Positions 25,273 through 33,604 of a DNA stretch of 64,000 nt are shown here, piece after piece (positions within the stretch are counted from its first letter, which is position 1; each line of letters starts with the position of its first letter). Under the pieces are notes generated by a model. It was given only the letters and a program-made list of their open reading frames with translations. It made no database searches and had not been told where the DNA came from. The stretch is from Pseudoflavonifractor sp. MSJ-30 (GTDB lineage Bacteria; Bacillota; Clostridia; Oscillospirales; Oscillospiraceae). The position numbers and the translations under genes are program-made. Location of the stretch: positions 1-64,000 of the forward strand of contig NZ_JAHLPU010000026.1 of the NCBI RefSeq assembly GCF_018918045.1. The letters run 5' to 3'.

Positions 25273-27810
25273 TTAATAGGTCAGCTGGCCGCCCTGCTCA
25301 GCAATGTAAGCAGCCCACTCGGCGTCGTTGTAGTTGTATCTGGTGTAGGGCAGTCCGCCGTACTCCATGACGGGGTTGTAATCCTCGGTCACGTAGTAGA
25401 CCTGCTGGCTCAGCAGAGCCATGCTGGAATCCTGCAGCATGGGCAGGTAGTCGTAGGTCTGCAGGACCTTGCCCTCGATGCCGGCCAGGATGGTCAGACG
25501 AGTCTCAACCTCGGCAATGCCTTCACCGAAGTTGTAGTCGGTACCGTTCACGGTGACGGTAGAGCCGTTCAGGGCATCGGACCACTGACGCAGGTTCATG
25601 GTCAGCTCCTTGCCGTCGATGGTCAGGGTCAGATCCACAGTGGTGGCATCGAACCAGCCAGCGTCATACTGATAGACGGGGTTGACGTACAGGTCAGACA
25701 GGGAGAAGGGGTTCATCTTGGAACCGGTCCAGCCGGCCAGAACGGTGTCGGACAGACCGGACTTGATCTTGTTGGTCCAGTCGTTGCCGTAAGGAGCGGA
25801 CTTGACGAACTGAACCTTGCCGTCGAAGGGAGTGCCCTTGGTGACTTCGTTCATCTTCTCATTGAGGTAATCAATGGTCTTGGTCAGGAAGTCGTTGTCT
25901 GCGGACATGCAGTACTCGATGGTCACAACCTGGTCGGAGACACCGTCGCCGTCCTTGTCGGTGATGTAGCCCTTCTCCAGAGCCTCGTTGAAGGCCTCGG
26001 TGAACAGCTCCTTGGCAGCCTCGGGATCGTAACCGGTGATGGAAGCAACAGCCTCATCCAGGTTGGCGTACTTGCTGGTATCCACGGAGTAGAAGTCGCA
26101 CAGGACCTGCTTGGCCTGCTCGGAGCTCCGATAGGTGTCGCCGGTCTCGGGGTTGTAGATATAGGTGTTGCCGATGATGCCGTAGCCGCCGGAACGGGCG
26201 GGAGAAATGGTGCTGGCGAACAGCTCCTTGTCGTAGGTAACAGCGACAGCCTTCCGGAAGGAAGTCAGCGTCATGGTCTGCAGGTCCTTGGTGGTATCGT
26301 CAAAGTCAGCAGCGGCCTCACGCTCATCCAGAACGCTCTTGTTGCCGTTCAGGATCAGGAAGAACAGGGTCTCCTTGGGGATGCGGTGGCAGAACTCGGA
26401 GTTGCGGTAGGTGGCGAAGTCGTCAGCGGTCAGGCCGTAGCCCATCAGCTCGCCCTTCAGGAACATCATCTTGTTGGTGGATGCCTCTTCGATCTGCTGG
26501 CAGTCGATAGCGGTGGTCTGGTACATGGGATAGGTGTTGCCATCGGTGGGATCGACGTAGACGTGCTTGCCGTCGTTCCAGCCGTACCAGTTCTCGTTCT
26601 TCTCCAGGCGCAGAGCCTTGCCGGACTGGAAGGAGACCAGCTTGTAGGGGCCGTAGGAACAGGTGGTCTCCACGCTGGTGTCATAGGTGGAGGTCTTCTG
26701 GTCCTTGTTCAGGCACTCGTCGTACAGGTCGGTCTTGACCAGCCAGTTGGAGGTCAGGGAGTACAGCAGGTTGAAGCCGGCCAGGCTCTTGGACAGGGCC
26801 ATGGTGATCTGGTAGTCGCCGGACTTGTACAGGCCAACGTTCTCGAAGGGAACCTCAGCCCACTCCTCAGCGTAGACCAGATACATAGGCAGGGTGGAGC
26901 CGTCGGTCTCGCCCCAGGCTTCGTTGCCGGTGACCAGAGTGGTCAGGGCGTCCAGGGTCTCGTCGGTCAGAGGAACAACGCCGTCAGCGTTCTCGTTGGC
27001 GGTCAGGGTCTCGTACTTGGAAACATCGAAGTACTGGTCGCCGTAGTTGTCAACGTAGTCCTTCAGGACTTCGCCGCCCAGCTGCTCGCAGCCAACGCCC
27101 AGAGCAACATAGACCTTCTTGCCGTTGGTGTCCACATACTGGCCGTCCTCACCCTTGGTCAGGTCGGCGATAGCGTCGGCGTTGGCCTCATAGGTGGTGG
27201 TGCCGCCCTTGGCGTAGCTCTCGGCGTTGGCAATGCACATGCTCTGCGCATAGTAGTCGGAAGCACGGTAGTTCAGCATTTCCGGATCCAGCAGACGCTT
27301 CATGGATTCCACATAGTCGTCGGCGGTGATGGGGGTGCCGTCTTCCCAGCAGGCGTTGGGGTTCAGGTCGATGGTGTAGGCGTAACCGGCGGTCGCGCTC
27401 TCGGGAATGCCAAACTCGGGATGATCCTTCTTGACCTGCTCGGTCACATCCACAGGCTCGCTGGCGGCCATCTCAGGCACGAACTTGTAGCCGGTGAAGG
27501 GAGCCTTCACGTTGCCCTCGGTGTCCTCAACGGGATTCAGCTCGTCATTGAAGATGAAGGTGTAGAAGCCGACCTGAATGAGAGTCTGCAGATAGGCATC
27601 GTCATTGGTCTGGTAGGTGTGGGGATTCCAGTTGGCAGCCAGCAGAGGAACGGAATCCTTATAGGTATAGGTCGCGTTGTCTGCAGCTGCGGTTGCTTCG
27701 GTGGCGGCGGTGGCAGCGGCCGTGGTCTCGGTATTGCTCTTGTTGGAGCAGCCGGCGAACACGGAAACAACCATCAGAACGGCCAGAAGCAGTGCGAGTG
27801 TTCTTTTCAT
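25273..27810 (-). CDS. oppA: oligopeptide ABC transporter substrate-binding lipoprotein, enlarged
   Basis: 845 residues; usual OppA proteins have 500-600. The lipoprotein signal ends VFAGC (Cys near 20), followed by a Thr/Ala-rich linker. Family 5 solute-binding features appear in order: ENVGLYKSGDYQITMALSKSLAGF, TCSYGPYKLVSFQSGKALRLEKNENWYGW, FRKAVAVTYDKELFA. The extra length lies mostly in the N-terminal half (about 90-330) and in the final 150 residues. The start has GGAGGT. Expressed from its own promoter as first gene of the opp operon; probably an abundant surface protein for peptide capture. Confidence 0.92.
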   Translation of the reverse strand: MKRTLALLLAVLMVVSVFAGCSNKSNTETTAAATAATEATAAADNATYTYKDSVPLLAANWNPHTYQTNDDAYLQTLIQVGFYTFIFNDELNPVEDTEGNVKAPFTGYKFVPEMAASEPVDVTEQVKKDHPEFGIPESATAGYAYTIDLNPNACWEDGTPITADDYVESMKRLLDPEMLNYRASDYYAQSMCIANAESYAKGGTTTYEANADAIADLTKGEDGQYVDTNGKKVYVALGVGCEQLGGEVLKDYVDNYGDQYFDVSKYETLTANENADGVVPLTDETLDALTTLVTGNEAWGETDGSTLPMYLVYAEEWAEVPFENVGLYKSGDYQITMALSKSLAGFNLLYSLTSNWLVKTDLYDECLNKDQKTSTYDTSVETTCSYGPYKLVSFQSGKALRLEKNENWYGWNDGKHVYVDPTDGNTYPMYQTTAIDCQQIEEASTNKMMFLKGELMGYGLTADDFATYRNSEFCHRIPKETLFFLILNGNKSVLDEREAAADFDDTTKDLQTMTLTSFRKAVAVTYDKELFASTISPARSGGYGIIGNTYIYNPETGDTYRSSEQAKQVLCDFYSVDTSKYANLDEAVASITGYDPEAAKELFTEAFNEALEKGYITDKDGDGVSDQVVTIEYCMSADNDFLTKTIDYLNEKMNEVTKGTPFDGKVQFVKSAPYGNDWTNKIKSGLSDTVLAGWTGSKMNPFSLSDLYVNPVYQYDAGWFDATTVDLTLTIDGKELTMNLRQWSDALNGSTVTVNGTDYNFGEGIAEVETRLTILAGIEGKVLQTYDYLPMLQDSSMALLSQQVYYVTEDYNPVMEYGGLPYTRYNYNDAEWAAYIAEQGGQLTY

Positions 27811-27949
27811 TTCATTACCTCCAATTAAATTTCTATAGAAACGGATGTCTCCGTAACATAGACATTCTCATTCCTCTCTATTTGCAGGAAGAGGCGGGGG
27901 AAATTTCATTTCTCTCACGGACATTTGTCTTTTCTGAAAGAGTGGGTCT

Positions 27950-27978
27950 ATTTTACCACAGATATAACAATATTTCAA
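27950..27978 (-). promoter_or_regulatory. oppA promoter
   Basis: Minus strand TTGAAA (27978-27973), 17-bp spacer, TAAAAT (27955-27950), leaving a leader of about 130 nt before the oppA start at 27810. Confidence 0.62.
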
Positions 27979-28386
27979 TCCATTTTTTACAGTTTGGTTA
28001 TATTTTACTGTTTTTCTCTTTTCAGCAAGGGCAGCGTGCTTTCACCCGTGTACAGTTCCGGTTTATTTGTGCACTTTTCGACTATTTTTCGTCTTTTCTT
28101 CCAAGTCAAATGTCTTTCTTTCACGGACTTCCAGTTCAGTGGCCTTCCGCGGAATGTGTTTCTCCCGAAAAGACATTTTTCTACCGGTACAACTTTCAGA
28201 TCCGGGAGATTCATTTTGCGAAGAATCCTCCGTCCGGTCCGGGCGTGCCCCGGCAGTAGGTGCCAACCTTTGTTCCCGTCCGGGCAGAGGCGGCGTGTAC
28301 GGCCCTCCGTACTATCCGTAGTATATGGCATGTGTTTATTTGTAAACGGCATGGCGCGCGATTGTCACGAACCTTTGCTCCTTATC
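27979..28386. other. gene-free stretch between divergent oppA and murI promoters
   Basis: About 400 bases, pyrimidine-rich on the plus strand and poorer in G than the flanks. The short readings through it lack ribosome sites and family resemblance. No repeat copy, RNA gene or clear operator was recognised. Confidence 0.5.
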
Positions 28387-28415
28387 TTGCATTCTTCTCA
28401 TCTTTTTGCTATAAT
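28387..28415 (+). promoter_or_regulatory. murI promoter
   Basis: TTGCAT (28387-28392), 17-bp spacer, TATAAT (28410-28415), about 60 nt before the start. Confidence 0.72.
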
Positions 28416-28474
28416 CTCTCCGTACAAACCCTTCCGGCAGAAGCACAAAAATCTACACAAAGCAGGTGGAACGG

Positions 28475-29281
28475 TTGAACACCAAAGAGGATTATATTGG
28501 GGTCTTCGACTCCGGCGTGGGCGGCATCAGTGTGCTGCGGCATCTGCGGCGGGTCATGCCCAATGAAAGATTTTTATATTACGGCGATTCCGCCAACGCG
28601 CCCTATGGCATCCGCACCAAGGCCGAGGTCCAGGCTCTGAGCTTTGCGGTGGTGGAAAAGCTCATGGCCCGTGGGCTGAAGGCTCTGGTCATCGCCTGCA
28701 ACACCGCCACCTCCGCCGCCGTAAAGGAGCTGCGGGAAAAATACCCCGACCTCATTATTGTGGGCATTGAGCCGGCCCTGAAGCTGGCGGCAGACCGATA
28801 TCCCGGCGGCGGTATCGGTGTTATGGCGACGCCCATGACATTGTCCGAGGAAAAGTTTGCCCGGCTGCTGCACCGCTACGATGTGACCTGCGATATTTAC
28901 AAGATTCCCGCCCCCCGGCTGGTGGAGATTGTGGAAGCCGGCAAAGTAGACACCCGGCGGACCATAGATATGCTGCAAAGGCTCTTTACCCCCTACCGGG
29001 GACGGCTGGACGCTCTGGTTCTGGGCTGCACCCACTACCCCTTCGCCTCCCATACCATCTCCCGTATTTTGGGCGGCCAGGTGGACATTCTGGACGGCGG
29101 CGACGGCACTGCCCGGGAGACCCGGCGGCGGCTGGATGAGGCGGGGCTGCTGCGGGAAGGCCCCGGGGAAGTTGTTATTGAAAACAGCTGGAATTCGCCG
29201 GAAATCCTGCGGCTTTCCTGGCGGCTTCTGGAGGGAAAAAGTCTGACAAATCACTGGAAGGAAGAGAAAGATGGAAAATGA
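28475..29281 (+). CDS. murI: glutamate racemase
   Basis: About 268 residues. The TTG at 28475 follows AGGTGG at five bases and is taken as start; a GTG at 28466 is the alternative. The family landmarks are all present: FDSGVGGISVLRHL (first Asp/Ser), YYGDSANAPYG, ACNTATSAAV (first catalytic Cys), VVGIEPA-like VGIEPALK, and VLGCTHYPF (second catalytic Cys). It converts L- to D-glutamate for peptidoglycan. The end overlaps the uridine kinase start by 11 nt. Confidence 0.95.
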   Translation: MNTKEDYIGVFDSGVGGISVLRHLRRVMPNERFLYYGDSANAPYGIRTKAEVQALSFAVVEKLMARGLKALVIACNTATSAAVKELREKYPDLIIVGIEPALKLAADRYPGGGIGVMATPMTLSEEKFARLLHRYDVTCDIYKIPAPRLVEIVEAGKVDTRRTIDMLQRLFTPYRGRLDALVLGCTHYPFASHTISRILGGQVDILDGGDGTARETRRRLDEAGLLREGPGEVVIENSWNSPEILRLSWRLLEGKSLTNHWKEEKDGK

Positions 29282-29900
29282 GGACATTCTGGTCATCGGC
29301 ATCGCCGGCGGCAGCGCCAGCGGCAAGACCACTTTGATGAAAAATCTGATTGCCGACTGCGAAGACGAGGTCACGGTTTTAAGCCACGACAACTATTACA
29401 AGCGCCATGACGACCTGACCTACGAGGAGCGCAGCCGTCTGAACTATGACGAGCCTGATGCCTTCGACACCAGCCTTATGGTCTACCATCTGGACCAGCT
29501 GCGCCACGGCCACAGCGTAGAGTGCCCGGTGTATGACTTTGCCATTCACAATCGCAGTGAGGAGACCATCCATCTGGAGCCCCGGCGGGTCATTATTGTA
29601 GAGGGCATTCTGATTTTTGAGAACCGGGAACTGCGGGACCTGATGGACATCCGTATCTTCGTGGACTCCGACGCTGACATCCGCCTGTGCCGCAGAATCA
29701 AGCGGGACGTGGAAAAGCGGGGCCGCTCCTTGCAGAGCGTGCTTCAGCAGTACCAGCAGACGGTGAAGCCCATGCACGAGCGTTACGTGGAGCCCAGCAA
29801 GAAATACGCCCATCTGGTAGTGCCGGAGGGCGGCAAAAACGTGGTGGCCCTGGATATGATCATCAGCCGGATCAGACGGCATCTGAAAGAGAACGGGTAA
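29271..29900 (+). CDS. udk: uridine kinase
   Basis: 209 residues of the P-loop uridine/cytidine kinase family: Walker A GGSASGKTT (about 13-21), the substrate loop HDNYYKRHDDLTYEERSRLNYDEPDAFD, YDFAIHNRSEET, the Asp-containing VEGILIFENRELRDLMDIRIFVD and the lid RRIKRDVEKRGRS. It phosphorylates uridine and cytidine in pyrimidine salvage. The ATG lies inside the 3' end of murI, so translation is probably coupled. Confidence 0.95.
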   Translation: MENEDILVIGIAGGSASGKTTLMKNLIADCEDEVTVLSHDNYYKRHDDLTYEERSRLNYDEPDAFDTSLMVYHLDQLRHGHSVECPVYDFAIHNRSEETIHLEPRRVIIVEGILIFENRELRDLMDIRIFVDSDADIRLCRRIKRDVEKRGRSLQSVLQQYQQTVKPMHERYVEPSKKYAHLVVPEGGKNVVALDMIISRIRRHLKENG

Positions 29901-29903
29901 GGG

Positions 29904-30018
29904 CAATTGACAGTTGACAATTAAGGAGCTTCCTTCGGAAACAAATCAAAGAATAATTTCAAACCCGTCCCGCAGGGACACAATAATTGTCAATTGTTCA
30001 TTGTCAATTGTCAATTCG
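29904..30018. repeat. intergenic palindromic repeat, copy 5
   Basis: TTGACAGTTGACAA flank, hairpins CTTCCTTCGGAAA and GTCCCGCAGGGAC, and inverted TTGTCAATTGT units at the right. Confidence 0.88.
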
Positions 30019-30037
30019 TTACAGTAAGGAGGACAAT

Positions 30038-30673
30038 TTGGAAAGTCTTATTTTTGACATCGACGGCACCCTCTGGGATTCCCGGGCTTTGGTTGCCGAG
30101 GGGTATAATATCCAGCTGCGCAGGGAGGGCATGACCGATCGCTTCGTGACCGCGGAAACCCTGCGGCCGCTTTTCGGCAAGGTCATGACGGAAATCGCTG
30201 ACGCGCTGTTCGGGGATCTAGCTCCGGCGGACCGCTATTCTCTCATGGAGCGGTGTATGGCCACGGAGAACCAATATCTCCACGAGAACGAATGTCCCAT
30301 CGGCTATCCCAAAGTGAAGGAGACTTTGCTTGCCCTTTCCAAAACCCACCGGCTGTTCATCGTCAGCAACAGCCAGCAGGGCTACCCGGAGCTGTGCATC
30401 GGCAAGCTGGGCCTGGACGGGCTGATTACCGGCCATCTGTGCTTCGGCGATACAGGTACGGACAAGGGCACGACCATCCGCACTCTTTTGGAGAAATACG
30501 GCATCACCTCCGCCGCCTATGTCGGCGACACACAGGGGGATATGGAAGCAGCCTATGCCGCGGGCCTGCCTTTTGTCTGGGCGGACTACGGTTTCGGAAC
30601 GCCGGAAAAGTATGACCTGCGGATATCCGCTTTTGAGAACCTTCTGTCTTTGGAACAGGAGGGGAATCTTTGA
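30038..30673 (+). CDS. HAD superfamily hydrolase, phosphoglycolate phosphatase-like
   Basis: 211 residues from TTG 30038, with AGGAGG six bases upstream; readings that begin further upstream start inside the repeat and are rejected. Motif I FDIDGTLWDS has both Asp residues, motif II is IVSNSQ, the Lys is in DKGTTIRTLLEKYG and motif III YVGDTQGDMEAA. The alpha-helical cap lies between about 20 and 80. Resembles Gph/PgmB-type phosphatases; substrate unknown. A tiny ORF with a perfect ribosome site overlaps its stop. Confidence 0.88.
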   Translation: MESLIFDIDGTLWDSRALVAEGYNIQLRREGMTDRFVTAETLRPLFGKVMTEIADALFGDLAPADRYSLMERCMATENQYLHENECPIGYPKVKETLLALSKTHRLFIVSNSQQGYPELCIGKLGLDGLITGHLCFGDTGTDKGTTIRTLLEKYGITSAAYVGDTQGDMEAAYAAGLPFVWADYGFGTPEKYDLRISAFENLLSLEQEGNL

Positions 30674-30795
30674 GCATCTCCATCGACACCTGCCGCATGG
30701 AGTGCCAGCGTCTTGCGGACCCCATGGGCAAGCCTTTAATGGCCCCAATGCAGCTGCGGGACCTGGTCGAAAGGAGCCCGGCGGATGCTGTTTAA
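30670..30795 (+). CDS. possible 41-codon coupled small protein
   Basis: A TTG at 30670, overlapping the TGA of the phosphatase gene (TTGA), has AGGAGG at a seven-base spacing. The frame runs 41 codons to TAA 30793-30795 and overlaps the ATG of the MBOAT gene by 11 nt. The peptide (MSISIDTCRMECQRLADPMG...) has two Cys and several Met and matches no family I know. The ribosome site and overlaps at both ends argue for translation, perhaps as a coupling cistron; alternatively it is a gene remnant. Confidence 0.4.
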   Translation: MSISIDTCRMECQRLADPMGKPLMAPMQLRDLVERSPADAV

Positions 30796-32278
30796 CTCCT
30801 ATATCTTCGTCCTGCTGTTCCTGCCGCTCTGCCTGGTGGGCTGGTTCAGCCTGAACCGTCTGCCCAGCCGGAAGCCTGCGCTGCTGTTCCTGCTGGGAAT
30901 GTCTCTGTGGTTCTACGGCTACTTTAACCCCAAGTACATTCCAATCATTCTGTGCAGCATCGGCGGGAATTATCTTCTGAGCCGTCTGATGCAAAAGGCC
31001 GCCGCTTCTGAGAACGCGCAGCAGAGGACTGCCCCTCCTCGCAAAACCATTCTTCTGGCGCTGGGGCTGCTTGCCAACATCGGCGTGCTGTTTTACTACA
31101 AATACATGAATTTCTTTCTGACCGAAGCCGGAAGCATATTGGGCGAAACCTTCACTCTGCACACCATCGTTCTGCCCCTTGGCATCAGCTTCTTCACCTT
31201 CCAGCAGATCTCCTTTCTGGTGGACAGCTGGCGGGGAGAGACGGAAGCGTACAGTTTGTTGGAATACGCCTGCTTTGTGGCCTATTTTCCCCAGCTGATT
31301 GCCGGTCCCATTGTGACACATGATGAACTGATTCCCCAGCTCCGCGCCCCGGAAAACCGGAGGCTGAACTGGGACAACCTGGCCCGGGGCCTCTATCTTT
31401 TTTCCCTGGGGCTCGGCAAAAAGGTGCTGCTGGCGGATCTTTTCGGCAATGTGGCCAACGTTGGCTTCAACGGAGTGGACGCATTGGACAGCACCGGGGC
31501 GCTGGTTTCCATGCTGGCCTACACCCTGCAGATCTACCTGGATTTCAGTGGCTACTGCGATATGGCCCTGGGCATCGGAAAAATGATGAATATCAATCTT
31601 CCAGGAAACTTTGACTCGCCTTACAAAGCCCTGGATATCCAGGATTTCTGGGATCGCTGGCACAAAACCCTGACCCGTTTTCTGACACGGTATGTTTACA
31701 TTCCTCTGGGCGGCAGCCGGAAGGGGAAGCTGCGGACCTACGTCAATGTAATACTTGTATTCCTCATCAGCGGTCTGTGGCACGGGGCCGGCATGAGCTT
31801 TCTGTTCTGGGGTGTCCTCCACGGCGCGGCCTCTGTGCTCACCCGGATGGTCAAAGCGTCTCCCGGACTTCAAAAGCTGCATCCGCCCAAATGGCTGCGC
31901 TGGCTGCTGACCTTTGCATTTCTGAATATCACCTGGGTCTTTTTCCGGGCCAATTCCCTGTCTGAGGGCTTCCGATTTATCTCCGCCCTGTTCTCCGGGA
32001 ACTTCGGTCCTGTGGCGGAGGGTTATCTTTCCGCCTTCCATCTGCCGGAGGTCACGGCCCTGCGCCGGTGGTTTTCCATCGACTCGCCCAACTATCTGGC
32101 AATGCTCATCGGGTTCTTCCTGCTGAATCTGCTCTCCGTTCTGTTCCTGCCGAATGACTTGGAAAAGACAGAGCGCTTCCAGCCCACCGCCGGACGGATG
32201 GTCTATGCAGCCGTCGTGTTCGTGTGGAGCGTTTTCTCCCTGAGCGGCGTCAGCACATTCCTGTACTTTAATTTCTGA
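30785..32278 (+). CDS. MBOAT family O-acyltransferase (AlgI/DltB-like)
   Basis: 497 residues with about 11 membrane helices. The MBOAT features include LPLGISFFTFQQISFLVD, YFPQLIAGPIV, the invariant-Asn type region FWDRWHKTLTRFLTRYVYIPLGGSRKG, and the catalytic His in FLISGLWHGAGMSFLFWGVLHG. It resembles AlgI and other enzymes that move acetyl groups across the membrane for O-acetylation of exported glycans. The next gene encodes an SGNH-like protein, the usual second component. RBS AAGGAG. Confidence 0.93.
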   Translation: MLFNSYIFVLLFLPLCLVGWFSLNRLPSRKPALLFLLGMSLWFYGYFNPKYIPIILCSIGGNYLLSRLMQKAAASENAQQRTAPPRKTILLALGLLANIGVLFYYKYMNFFLTEAGSILGETFTLHTIVLPLGISFFTFQQISFLVDSWRGETEAYSLLEYACFVAYFPQLIAGPIVTHDELIPQLRAPENRRLNWDNLARGLYLFSLGLGKKVLLADLFGNVANVGFNGVDALDSTGALVSMLAYTLQIYLDFSGYCDMALGIGKMMNINLPGNFDSPYKALDIQDFWDRWHKTLTRFLTRYVYIPLGGSRKGKLRTYVNVILVFLISGLWHGAGMSFLFWGVLHGAASVLTRMVKASPGLQKLHPPKWLRWLLTFAFLNITWVFFRANSLSEGFRFISALFSGNFGPVAEGYLSAFHLPEVTALRRWFSIDSPNYLAMLIGFFLLNLLSVLFLPNDLEKTERFQPTAGRMVYAAVVFVWSVFSLSGVSTFLYFNF

Positions 32279-32286
32279 GAGGTTCT

Positions 32287-33327
32287 ATGAAAAAGACAAG
32301 CAAAGGCTGGGCCCTGGGCTTTTTCGGTGCGGTAGGTGTGCTTCTGCTCCTGCTGTGCGGGAAGACCCTGCTGCTGGATCCCTATTTTCACTATCACAAG
32401 CCCCTGCCCGGGGTCGCCGTTCCGGGACTGGACAGCCGCTACCAGAATGACGGGATTCTGCGCAATTTTGACTATGACACCATCATCACCGGCTCCTCCA
32501 TGGCAGAAAACTTCAAGTCCTCCGAGTTAGATGCTCTGTTCGGCTCCACCTACCACGAAATCTATCTGCAGACCCAAACCGCCCTGAAGCGGACGCCGAA
32601 CCTGAAAATGGTGTTCCAGTGTCTTGACTACAACGGTCTGATCCGTGACCCCCAGGAGCTGCGTTATGACGCAAGCTGGTACCCTCAATATCTTTATGAC
32701 GACAATCCCTTTAACGATGTCTATTATCTGATGAACAAGACCGTCCTTCTGACGGCTACAGACTATGTCCTGCAGCAGACTCTGGAGGGAAAACCCGCCT
32801 TCAGTATGGACGAATACTGCCGGTGGGCAGACTGGTACACCCTGGGCCGTGACGCGATTAACGAGACCTATACACGGCCCGGCAAATCAACCGCCACCCA
32901 CCCGCTTACGGACGAGGACCGGGCAACCATTCAGGAAAATCTGGAGTTGAACGTCCTCTCCCTGGCAGAAGAAAACCCGGATGTGACCTTTTATCTGTTC
33001 TTCAGTCCCTACAGCATCTTCTTCTGGGACCGCATGGACCGCACCGGCAACCTGCAGCGCCAGCTGGACGCGGAAAAATACGCCATTGAGCTCCTGCTGA
33101 CCTGCGACAACATCCGGCTGTACTCCTTCTTTGACGAATACGATATGATATGCGATGCCGATAATTACCGGGATGCCGGCCATTACGGAGAGCATATCAA
33201 TTCCCGGATGCTCCGGTGGATGCGGGAGGATGCGCACCGCCTGACAAAGGAAAACTACGAAAACTACTGCGCCGCCAATGCCGCCTTCTACGGTTCCTAT
33301 GATTATGACGCGCTGTTTGCGCAATAA
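32287..33327 (+). CDS. membrane-anchored SGNH/AlgX-J-DltD-like protein
   Basis: 346 residues: short N-terminal anchor (WALGFFGAVGVLLLLLCGKTLLL), then an extracellular domain. Block I is ITGSSMAEN with the probable nucleophile Ser; near the C-terminus DAGHYGEHIN fits the D-x-x-H of block V. Such proteins take the acetyl group delivered by an MBOAT partner and place it on a polysaccharide. Separation from the MBOAT gene is only 8 nt. The glycan acceptor is unknown. Probably the last gene of the unit. Confidence 0.82.
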   Translation: MKKTSKGWALGFFGAVGVLLLLLCGKTLLLDPYFHYHKPLPGVAVPGLDSRYQNDGILRNFDYDTIITGSSMAENFKSSELDALFGSTYHEIYLQTQTALKRTPNLKMVFQCLDYNGLIRDPQELRYDASWYPQYLYDDNPFNDVYYLMNKTVLLTATDYVLQQTLEGKPAFSMDEYCRWADWYTLGRDAINETYTRPGKSTATHPLTDEDRATIQENLELNVLSLAEENPDVTFYLFFSPYSIFFWDRMDRTGNLQRQLDAEKYAIELLLTCDNIRLYSFFDEYDMICDADNYRDAGHYGEHINSRMLRWMREDAHRLTKENYENYCAANAAFYGSYDYDALFAQ

Positions 33328-33416
33328 GGTCTTTTCATCCCCGGTGTCTTCTTCGGGTAGCTGAAACTGGTTGTAAGGTACAAAAAATCCTTTCGGAGGT
33401 AGTAAAATTCACGAAA

Positions 33417-33470
33417 ACGAAAGCGCTTTTCCAGAAATTGCTTGACAACGGATTCCGAAAACGCTACTCT
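33417..33470 (+). promoter_or_regulatory. glgP promoter with cre-like boxes
   Basis: TTGACA (33442-33447), 17-bp spacer, TACTCT (33465-33470). A box ACGAAAGCGCTTTTCC (33417-33432, core AAAGCGCTTT palindromic) lies just upstream, and a weaker CCGAAAACGCTACT sits in the spacer. Both resemble CcpA sites, which would make glycogen breakdown respond to carbon supply (inference). Confidence 0.5.
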
Positions 33471-33604
33471 ATACATCGGGCGCGCGCTTTGGCGGCGGCA
33501 TTTCGCGCCGTCTGCCGCGGCGCCGCGGACCAATGCAGAGGGACCTACCCCCTGTTATTTTGAAATCTTACGGCGGAAGCCGTATTTTGGATTGGAGCAT
33601 GAAC

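Noticed and set aside
28005-28352. A 115-codon minus-strand frame between oppA and murI
   Set aside because: No ribosome site, no family resemblance, and it crosses the most A/T- and pyrimidine-rich part of the spacer.
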